A stretch of 5,309 nucleotides of DNA, from contig JAJYMU010000210.1 of the NCBI GenBank assembly GCA_021786655.1, forward strand, positions 1-5,309, written 5' to 3'. Position numbers and translations under genes: made by a program. The stretch is from Bacteroidota bacterium (GTDB taxonomy: Bacteria > Bacteroidota > Ignavibacteria > Ignavibacteriales > Melioribacteraceae). The notes below the pieces were generated by a model, which was not told the origin of the DNA, did not search any database, and worked only from the letters and a program-made list of their open reading frames with translations. Below, one piece after another: positions 1 to 5,309 of this stretch (its first letter is position 1; every line of letters begins with the position of its first letter).

Positions 1-1551
1 AGAGATCAGATTTCACGCGAAGCGGAATTCTACGGTGCAATGGATGGAGCCAGCAAGTTCGTTAAAGGCGATGCGATTGCCGGATTGGTTATTAACGTCG
101 TGAATATAATCGGTGGATTTATAATTGGTGTTGCGCAAAGAGGAATGTCGTTCTCTGACGCGTTGCAGCATTATACAATTCTAACAATCGGTGACGGATT
201 GGTTTCTCAAATTCCCGCTTTAGTAATTTCGATTGCGGCGGGATTAGTTGTAACAAGAAGCGCCGCCGGAACTTCTTTAGATTTTCAGATGAAGACGCAG
301 CTGCTTTCAAATCCGCGCGTGCTTGGAACGGTTTCCGGCGCCTCATTCATGTTTGCGTTAATCCCGGGAATGCCGCTTTTACCATTTGTCTTTTTGAGTG
401 CCGTGCTCGGCGTTAGCTCGTATGTTTCTAAAAAGAATAAACGTGAAGCTTCATTGGCGATCGCACAGGAAGAAGTAATAACGTCCGAACCAATTGAAGA
501 AAAAGTTGAACAGTATCTCCAGGTAGATCCAATTGAGGTTGAGATCGGCTACGGTTTAATAAGTCTGGTTGATGAAAAGCAGGGCGGAAACTTATTTCAA
601 AAAATTTCTTCATCCCGGAAATTGATTGCGCTTGAATACGGAGTTTTGATTCCGCCGGTTCGTGTGAGAGATAATCTTCAATTATCACCGAACCAGTACA
701 TCATCAAGATAAAAGGAAACATAATTTCCAGTTATGAAATTTATCCCGACCGTATGCTTGCGATGAATCCGGGTTCGATTCAAGAAGCATTAAACGGATT
801 GCCGACAACCGACCCTGCGTTCGATCTTCAAAGTTTCTGGATTACTAACGAAGAAAAAGAAAAAGCTGAAATGCTGGGATACACTGTTGTTGATGCGATA
901 TCCGTGCTTACTACCCATCTTCAGGAATTACTGAAAAAGAATTTTGACAAGGTGATTACACGCCAAGACGTAAAACAGCTTCTTGAGAATTTGAAAAAAG
1001 AATATCCGGCAGTGATCGATGAAATCAATCCCGATGTTCTGAACTTAGGAATGATTCAAAAAGTTTTGCAGAATCTTCTGCGGGAAAATATTCCGATTAA
1101 AGATTTTGTTCAGATACTTGAAGCGTTAATCGATTATTCGAAAACAACGAAGAACATTGACGTATTAACAGAATATGTGCGGCATACAATCGGCGAGGCA
1201 ATCGGAAATATTTATAAGGATCAGAACGGAATTATTCATGCCGCCGCATTGGGCGAATCGCTAGAAACCGCAGTTACAAAGTCACTGCAGTCACAGAAAG
1301 ACAATGTTGTAACTCTTGGATTGCATCCAACAGTATTGCGCGAACTGAGCTCGCAGTTAAAAGCCGTCATGGAAAAATTTTACTCGCTGGGGTATCCTCC
1401 GATTTTGATTACCTCGGCAACGATACGACCATATTTTTATCGTTTAATCAACAGCAGTTTTCCCGGACTTACGGTTCTGTCGTATACGGAACTGCCGGCA
1501 AATATCGAACTGGAATTCATCGGCAGATTAGAGGTGGACAATGCAAGTTAA
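1..1551 (+). CDS. flhA: FlhA, flagellar type III export gate protein (5' end missing)
   Basis: FlhA forms the ring-shaped inner-membrane export gate of the flagellar secretion apparatus; its cytoplasmic domain docks chaperone-substrate complexes. The frame is open from base 1, and the ATG at 40 is an internal Met inside the conserved loop EFYGAMDGASKFVKGDAIAG, so the gene starts outside the window. The visible part has 516 codons; the family is usually about 690-700 residues, so roughly 180 N-terminal residues are absent. Fragment residues about 27-46, 57-83 and 105-140 are hydrophobic and fit the last membrane segments, including the conserved IGDGLVSQIPALVIS. A charged linker follows, then the cytoplasmic domain with VDPIEVEIGYGL (from about 175) and RDNLQLSPNQYIIKIKG. 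The Asp of MDGAS probably matches the functionally important D208 of Salmonella FlhA (from memory). The stop overlaps the flhF start by 11 bases. No damage is seen. Confidence 0.97.
   Translation, partial: RDQISREAEFYGAMDGASKFVKGDAIAGLVINVVNIIGGFIIGVAQRGMSFSDALQHYTILTIGDGLVSQIPALVISIAAGLVVTRSAAGTSLDFQMKTQLLSNPRVLGTVSGASFMFALIPGMPLLPFVFLSAVLGVSSYVSKKNKREASLAIAQEEVITSEPIEEKVEQYLQVDPIEVEIGYGLISLVDEKQGGNLFQKISSSRKLIALEYGVLIPPVRVRDNLQLSPNQYIIKIKGNIISSYEIYPDRMLAMNPGSIQEALNGLPTTDPAFDLQSFWITNEEKEKAEMLGYTVVDAISVLTTHLQELLKKNFDKVITRQDVKQLLENLKKEYPAVIDEINPDVLNLGMIQKVLQNLLRENIPIKDFVQILEALIDYSKTTKNIDVLTEYVRHTIGEAIGNIYKDQNGIIHAAALGESLETAVTKSLQSQKDNVVTLGLHPTVLRELSSQLKAVMEKFYSLGYPPILITSATIRPYFYRLINSSFPGLTVLSYTELPANIELEFIGRLEVDNAS
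1530..1537 (+). promoter_or_regulatory. Ribosome binding site of flhF
   Basis: AGAGGTGG lies three bases before the ATG at 1541, inside the last codons of flhA. It is the best Shine-Dalgarno match at any junction here and supports the chosen flhF start. The later junctions have weaker sites and seem to rely more on overlap coupling. Confidence 0.7.
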
Positions 1552-2656
1552 AAAATATTTGGCGCCGTCGTTAAAAGAAGCGACGCAGCAGATGAAAAAG
1601 GAACTCGGTCTCGATGCGATCATTCTTGGAACGCGCATCATAGAAGGAGAAAAACAACGCGGCATGAAGAACATGTATGAAATTACTGCCGGAATTGATC
1701 AAGCGCCGACTTCTAAACCCGCAAAGCAAAGCACACCGACTTCTGTCAGCGGCTCAACATTTCAAGCAGAACTGGAAAAACTTTCGAAAAGGATTTACGG
1801 ACGCGGTGAAGAAAGTTCTTCTCTCGAAGAGAAGGGGAACGGTACGGAAAGAAAATCTTCTTCAAAAGAAATTGAAAAAGCAGTAGATGAACTTGCAAAC
1901 ACGCTTGAAGATCATGAAGTAAATAAAAATATTATTAAGGATCTGACTAAGCATTTATGGGATTCTTACAATTTTCTTGAGAGTTCCAATCTTGAAAACT
2001 ATCTTATTTCAAGTATGGCATCTCTGATACCAACAACAAGTTTTAAGGTTAGGAAAAACAAAACGACAAAGATTGCACTTGTCGGTCCAACAGGTGTCGG
2101 TAAGACAACATGCATCGCAAAGCTTGCAGTAATTTCAAAAATAATTCACAAGCTGAAAGTCGGTTTGATATCGATTGACACGTACCGTCTTGGTGCTATC
2201 GATCAGCTCAGAATTTTTTCAGAAGTAAGCGATATCGAAATGGAAGTGGCTTACGAACCGGAAGACATGCCGAAGCTAATTAGGAAGTTTAAAAACAAAG
2301 AACTGATCTTTATCGATACAGTCGGACGCAGCCAAAAAGCAAAACAGAATCTTGAATCGATCAAAAGATATTTGGATGCCGCCGGCGTTGAAGAAACAAT
2401 TCTTGTGGTCAATTCGACCAGCTCAACCAGAACGTTGAATGATATAGCTGAGAAATTCAAAGTTCTGAATTACAAGTCGGTTATTTTTTCAAAGGTTGAT
2501 GAAGCCGTGGCGTTCGGCAACATTATGAATCTTTCCACGACGCACAATGTGCCGGTCATGTTTTTAACAAACGGTCAAACGATACCGGATGATATTGTTT
2601 CGGTGAACCCGAATTACCTGGCAAACTTAATTTACACAGGTAAACTTTTCTCATGA
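1541..2656 (+). CDS. flhF: FlhF, SRP-family GTPase controlling flagellar placement
   Basis: FlhF is a membrane-associated GTPase of the SRP54/FtsY class that marks the site of flagellar assembly and works with FlhG. The 371 residues show the usual layout. The N-terminal start MQVKKYLAPSLKEATQQMKKELG and DAIILGTR is typical of the family. A low-complexity Ser/Thr/Pro/Lys linker covers about 53-75, and a charged helical N-like region about 105-170. The G domain has the P-loop GPTGVGKTT (182-190), the SRP-specific DTYRLGAIDQL (213-223), the G3 motif DTVGR (259-263) and SKVDEA (317-322) in place of the more usual TKLDEA. All nucleotide-binding motifs are present, so it should be active. The start is supported by a good ribosome site and by homology from residue 1. 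The gene overlaps flhA by 11 bases and flhG by 4 (ATGA). Confidence 0.96.
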   Translation: MQVKKYLAPSLKEATQQMKKELGLDAIILGTRIIEGEKQRGMKNMYEITAGIDQAPTSKPAKQSTPTSVSGSTFQAELEKLSKRIYGRGEESSSLEEKGNGTERKSSSKEIEKAVDELANTLEDHEVNKNIIKDLTKHLWDSYNFLESSNLENYLISSMASLIPTTSFKVRKNKTTKIALVGPTGVGKTTCIAKLAVISKIIHKLKVGLISIDTYRLGAIDQLRIFSEVSDIEMEVAYEPEDMPKLIRKFKNKELIFIDTVGRSQKAKQNLESIKRYLDAAGVEETILVVNSTSSTRTLNDIAEKFKVLNYKSVIFSKVDEAVAFGNIMNLSTTHNVPVMFLTNGQTIPDDIVSVNPNYLANLIYTGKLFS

Positions 2657-3498
2657 ACGGACAAGCATCACGGATAATTCAATTATCCCGCATGGCGGGA
2701 AGAGAGAATAATCTGCCCGCTTCAAAAATTATTTCTGTTTGTTCCGGAAAAGGGGGAACGGGTAAATCCTTCTTTGCCGCTAACTTTGCGTACACACTCG
2801 CGAGGTCGGGCAAGAAAGTTCTTCTTATCGACTTCGATCTTAACTTTTCAAATCTGAACATATTATTGAATAAAACCACGGATAATTTTCTTTCCGAATT
2901 TTTTGAAAAAAAGAAATCGCTGGAAGAATTAGTTTTCAGTTATTCATCCAATCTTCATTTTATTTTCGGAGACTCGGGCAGAGAAGATCATCCGCATGTA
3001 AATAGGGATTTGATAGATTACTTTTTCATTGCACTCGATCGGCTTGCAGCTAAGTACGATTATTTTATTCTTGATTCTGCAGCCGGCTCCGATGAACTTA
3101 CGCTTTATCAGCTTTCAAAATCCAACTTCAACATACTTCTAACTTCTCCGGAACCGACAGCAATTATGGATGCGTATGCCGTCATCAAGCTTCTCAAAAA
3201 TGAAGGCAGCAGCGCAAACGATTTAGTCGTTCTTAACAAATGCAGCTGCGCTGAAGAAGCAAAGAATTCCTTCTCGAATCTTTCCATGGCGTCCAAACAT
3301 TTTCTTGGCATCGAACCAAACTTTCTCGGATGGATATCTTTTAGTAACGCGATTCATCAATCAATTCTGAATCAAGAGTTGTATTTGAGAAGCACACCGC
3401 AATCACGAACTGCCGAAGAAATATCTTCAATTGCAGAACGATTCGAGTCCATCGCCACGTGGCTAATAATGACCAAAGACGCTGCGGAAACCGTTTAG
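2653..3498 (+). CDS. flhG: FlhG/FleN, MinD-like ATPase regulating flagellar number
   Basis: FlhG (FleN, YlxH) is a ParA/MinD-family ATPase that limits flagellar number, stimulates the FlhF GTPase and in some bacteria restrains the sigma-54 activator of flagellar genes. The 281 residues begin with GQASRIIQLSR (3-13), a degenerate form of the FlhF-activating DQAxxLR motif. The deviant Walker A motif SGKGGTGKS follows (31-39, signature Lys33 and Lys38), then LLIDFDLNFSNLNILL (57-72), the Walker B-like FILDSAAGSD (around Asp141) and the FlhG-typical TSPEPTAIMDAYAVIKLL (from 164). The C-terminal end (about 258-275, with FESIATWLIM) could be the amphipathic membrane-targeting helix. The ATG overlaps the flhF stop as ATGA; only a weak AGGT lies upstream, so translation is probably coupled. 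A general MinD is less likely given the motifs and the position after flhF. Confidence 0.94.
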   Translation: MNGQASRIIQLSRMAGRENNLPASKIISVCSGKGGTGKSFFAANFAYTLARSGKKVLLIDFDLNFSNLNILLNKTTDNFLSEFFEKKKSLEELVFSYSSNLHFIFGDSGREDHPHVNRDLIDYFFIALDRLAAKYDYFILDSAAGSDELTLYQLSKSNFNILLTSPEPTAIMDAYAVIKLLKNEGSSANDLVVLNKCSCAEEAKNSFSNLSMASKHFLGIEPNFLGWISFSNAIHQSILNQELYLRSTPQSRTAEEISSIAERFESIATWLIMTKDAAETV

Positions 3499-3547
3499 AA
3501 TCCTCACAAAAACTTTCATTTTCAAATTTTTTTTCGCCAAGAACAAA

Positions 3548-3557
3548 ATCCGCGGAT
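3548..3557. repeat. Perfect 10-base palindrome abutting the promoter
   Basis: ATCCGCGGAT reads the same on both strands, and its last T is the first base of the -24 promoter element. A protein bound here would overlap or flank RNA polymerase, so it could be a small operator. It is short enough to be chance; no second copy was noticed in the window. Confidence 0.35.
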
Positions 3558-3572
3558 GGTATAGTCTTTGCA
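3557..3572 (+). promoter_or_regulatory. Putative sigma-54 (-24/-12) promoter
   Basis: TGGTATAGTCTTTGCA matches the sigma-54 consensus TGGCACR-N4-TTGCW at every constrained base except C to T at two positions, both common pyrimidine variants. The essential GG (3558-3559) and GC (3570-3571) are separated by exactly 10 bases. Transcription would start near 3583, leaving a leader of about 20 bases before the ATG at 3604. It lies in the only intergenic gap, on the correct strand, ahead of the fliA gene group. An activator bound upstream, probably inside the flhG 3' end, would be required; I could not identify its site. Confidence 0.75.
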
Positions 3573-3603
3573 AATTGATTGGTAAAAAAAGGCGCATGCC
3601 GTT

Positions 3604-3840
3604 ATGAATAAAATAGTATTGAGATTGGGCTTGTTGGTTTTTCTCTTTTCGATCATCTACTTCACGCAAAGAGGTATGTCCGTAGAAAAAGTTCTTATCA
3701 ACTCATTTGCTATTTTCGTTTTCCTTACCGCGATGATCAGCCTGATTACCATTGGATTAATAAAAGCAATAAACAGTAACTCGCTAAATAAGCTTAATTC
3801 TTTGTCAGATCACTCAGCGGGACACAAAGAAAATGAATAA
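3604..3840 (+). CDS. Small two-helix membrane protein of unknown function in the flagellar cluster
   Basis: I do not recognise this 78-residue protein. It has two hydrophobic segments (about 4-20 and 33-53) joined by a short polar loop TQRGMSVEK (21-29), then a hydrophilic Asn/Ser-rich tail (54-78). Basic residues K3 and R7 before the first helix and K54 and K63 after the second predict that both ends face the cytoplasm, with the loop outside. The ATG at 3604 is the only plausible start: the frame has a stop at 3583 and no other start codon between. It is the first gene after the sigma-54-type promoter, and its stop overlaps the fliA start by 8 bases. That makes a real, co-expressed gene likely. 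By position it may act in flagellar assembly or FliA control, but no function can be read from the sequence. Confidence 0.78.
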   Translation: MNKIVLRLGLLVFLFSIIYFTQRGMSVEKVLINSFAIFVFLTAMISLITIGLIKAINSNSLNKLNSLSDHSAGHKENE

Positions 3841-4465
3841 TTCAATTTTATGGGCTTCCTACAAACAAAAGCCTACGTCCGAACTTAAAAAACAAATCGT
3901 TCTTACCTACATTAATCTTGTCCATTATGTAATTCACAAAACAAATTTGGTCCCGGATAATCTGCTGGACAGACGAGACTATTTTCAGTTTGGAATAGAA
4001 GGATTAAGCGAGGCGATCGATCGCTTCGATCCGGATTACGGTACAAAGTTCGAGACTTATGCCATTCAGCGAATCCGAGGAAAGATTTACGACGAGCTTC
4101 GCAAATGCAACGAAAAACTTTCGGTACCTGTCTTTTCAGAAAACGTTACCTCTACGGCAACATCAACACTTTCGATTAATCATTCATCGAACGAAGATGG
4201 CAGTGTGCAGCTTTACGAAATATTGCCCGGCGATTCCGAAATACCGGATGCGCTTCTGGAAAAAAATGAATTGAAGCAAAGATTGATCGATCTGATTAAA
4301 AATCTAAAAGAAAGAGAACGAACCATTCTCAGTTTGTATTACTACGAAGATCTGAATTACAAAGAGATTGCCCAGGTACTGAACATAACCGTTTCCAGAG
4401 TATCGCAGATACATTCAAGAATATTAAACGCTCTTAAACAAAAACTATTGAACTATAATGCATGA
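3833..4465 (+). CDS. fliA: FliA-type flagellar sigma factor (sigma-28) with region 3 mostly missing
   Basis: FliA directs RNA polymerase to late flagellar and chemotaxis genes. The 210 residues contain region 1.2/2 (about 5-90), with the core-binding and -10 recognition stretch including FQFGIEGLSEAIDRFDPDYG and TKFETYAIQRIRGKIYDELR (71-90), and region 4 (about 141-205), with LKERERTILSLYYYEDLNYKEIA and the DNA-binding helix VSRVSQIHSRILNALKQKL. These are characteristic of the FliA/WhiG/SigD group. Family members are usually about 235-260 residues. Here the segment after DELR, normally the DWxPRSxR start of region 3 and its helices, is replaced by a short Ser/Thr-rich linker (about 91-115). 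The reading frame is uninterrupted. The ATG at 3833 lies inside the stop region of the preceding gene (8-base overlap) with only a weak purine-rich site upstream, so translation is probably coupled. Confidence 0.92.
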   Translation: MNNSILWASYKQKPTSELKKQIVLTYINLVHYVIHKTNLVPDNLLDRRDYFQFGIEGLSEAIDRFDPDYGTKFETYAIQRIRGKIYDELRKCNEKLSVPVFSENVTSTATSTLSINHSSNEDGSVQLYEILPGDSEIPDALLEKNELKQRLIDLIKNLKERERTILSLYYYEDLNYKEIAQVLNITVSRVSQIHSRILNALKQKLLNYNA

Positions 4466-5309
4466 AGTAAAAACTCAGGAATCTAAGGAACGGATTAGAA
4501 GACAGCTTTCGAACATCGGTACTTTACCGTCTGTTCCTCACGTAATAACTGAAGTCTCCAGCCTTCTGGATAACGAAAGAACCAGCGCTGCCGATTTGTG
4601 CAAAGTGATTTCGCGAGATCAGGCAATCGTAACCAAAATTTTAGCGATTGCTAATTCACCTTTGTACGGATTGCCGCGAAGAGTTGCTACGGTGGAATTT
4701 GCAATTGTTATAATCGGGTTCGAACACATGAGAAATGTTTTAGTTGCGTTGTCGCTGGTAGATGCATTCAAAAGCCGAAGCGGCGCCAATTGGGACCACG
4801 ATTCTTATTGGATGCATTCACTTTTAACCGCCACCGCGGCAAAAAGAATTGCTGATGATTTAAGATACCCGAAATCCGGCGAAGTTTTTACAGCCGCACT
4901 GCTGCATGATTTGGGTCTTGTTGTGTTGCAGCGCTATATGAATTACGATTTCAACAATATTGTAAAACTTGTGCAAGAACAGCAGATATCATATTTCAAC
5001 GCTGAAAAAATAGTTTTGGGATTCACTCACCAGGAAATTGCAGAGTACCTTTTAGAGAGATGGAATTTTCCCACATACATTACGGAAGCCGTTTCAAATC
5101 ATCATACACCTTCGCTTTCGGACAACGGAAAAGTTCTTTCGTCGCTGATTCACTTAGCGGATTATATGACGCAGCGAATCGGCATCGGAACATTTGAGTG
5201 GGACGACAATTATATCTTCGACGAAAATATTATCGAGATACTCGGTTTTGGCAGCATGGATTATCTCGACGGTTTTATAGCAAGCTATGAGCCTTTGTTC
5301 AGAGGGCAC
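4458..5309 (+). CDS. HDOD-domain signalling protein (3' end beyond the window)
   Basis: The frame from the ATG at 4458 stays open to the last base (284 codons). HDOD proteins are HD-related domains, usually without proven catalytic activity, often found in signal transduction and motility control. The HDOD core is clear: IGTLPSVPHVITEVSSLL (20-37), the helical part with ISRDQAIVTKILAIANSPLYG (51-71), the IGFEHMRNVLVALSL region (86-100), AALLHDLGLVVL with His150-Asp151, FTHQEIAEYLLERWNFP (about 188-204) and VSNHHTP. Single-domain family members are often about 275-300 residues, so little may be missing, but an added C-terminal domain cannot be excluded. No signal peptide or membrane segment is seen, so it should be cytoplasmic. 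The start overlaps the fliA stop by 8 bases with no obvious ribosome site, suggesting coupling. The alternative ATG at 4462 runs into a stop at once. Confidence 0.93.
   Translation, partial: MHEVKTQESKERIRRQLSNIGTLPSVPHVITEVSSLLDNERTSAADLCKVISRDQAIVTKILAIANSPLYGLPRRVATVEFAIVIIGFEHMRNVLVALSLVDAFKSRSGANWDHDSYWMHSLLTATAAKRIADDLRYPKSGEVFTAALLHDLGLVVLQRYMNYDFNNIVKLVQEQQISYFNAEKIVLGFTHQEIAEYLLERWNFPTYITEAVSNHHTPSLSDNGKVLSSLIHLADYMTQRIGIGTFEWDDNYIFDENIIEILGFGSMDYLDGFIASYEPLFRGH

Larger units (their letters stand above)
3499..3603 (+). other. Intergenic regulatory region between flhG and the fliA group
   Basis: This is the only non-coding stretch in the window. It begins with an A/T-rich part containing an 8-T run (3527-3534) that has no GC-rich stem in front of it, so I do not call a terminator and read-through from flhG is possible. 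It then holds a 10-base palindrome, a sigma-54-type promoter and a short leader with a weak AAAAGG ribosome site (3587-3592), 11 bases before the next ATG. Confidence 0.8.

Noticed and set aside
119..346. Open frame on the minus strand opposite flhA (and similar ones at 428-688, 2251-2460, 2679-2879, 3108-3311 and 3463-3669).
   Set aside because: They lie mostly or wholly opposite strongly conserved genes, have no recognisable motifs or ribosome sites, and look like chance open frames.
1677..1886. Plus-strand open frames in alternative phase inside flhF and inside fliA (4059-4274).
   Set aside because: Low-complexity or meaningless translations overlapping well-supported genes; no evidence of programmed frameshifting.
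3505..3536. Possible terminator after flhG ending in eight Ts.
   Set aside because: Only an A/T pairing (A-run with T-run) can form; no GC-containing stem precedes the T-run.
3591..3600. Small hairpin GGC-GCAT-GCC just before the start of the 78-aa gene, containing an ATG at 3596.
   Set aside because: The stem is only three base pairs, and the ATG reads two codons and then a stop, so neither a translation switch nor a leader peptide is supported.
4571..4597. Sigma-28-like promoter inside the HDOD gene: TAACGAAA, 11-base spacer, GCCGATTT.
   Set aside because: Spacing and the GCCGAT part fit the FliA consensus, but the -35 matches only 4 of 8 bases, it lies over 110 bases inside a coding region with no gene start nearby, and this FliA may not use the standard consensus.

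Overview
The window is a compact, single-strand block of flagellar genes. In order it holds: the 3' three-quarters of flhA (export-gate protein); flhF (SRP-type GTPase); flhG/fleN (MinD-like ATPase); a short intergenic region; a gene for a 78-residue two-helix membrane protein I do not recognise; fliA (flagellar sigma-28); and an HDOD-domain gene that is still open at the right edge. All genes lie on the + strand. There are no mobile elements, RNA genes, CRISPR arrays or large repeats, and no gene-free stretch over 300 bases.

Layout: flhA-flhF-flhG are joined by overlaps of 11 and 4 bases. A 105-base gap follows (3499-3603), the only non-coding sequence in the window. It carries a clear -24/-12 (sigma-54) promoter candidate and, touching its -24 element, a perfect 10-base palindrome. 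The three genes after it (78-aa membrane protein, fliA, HDOD) are joined by two 8-base overlaps, so they look like a separate or separately boosted transcription unit. The HDOD reading frame has no stop inside the window and covers 4458 to the last base.

How the genes work together: FlhA is the export gate of the flagellar type III secretion apparatus. FlhF and FlhG are the GTPase/ATPase pair that sets where and how many flagella are built, usually in polarly or sparsely flagellated bacteria. FliA transcribes late flagellar genes. A sigma-54 promoter ahead of fliA would fit a cascade in which a sigma-54 activator turns on sigma-28, as known from Vibrio-type hierarchies. The most unusual point is that this FliA is only about 210 residues. 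Regions 2 and 4 are well preserved, but nearly all of region 3 is missing, replaced by a short Ser/Thr-rich linker.

Organism: a flagellated Gram-negative-type bacterium with a moderately AT-rich genome. Gene content and protein style suggest the Ignavibacteria/Chlorobi-Bacteroidota neighbourhood or a similar environmental lineage. This is an impression, not a demonstrated assignment.
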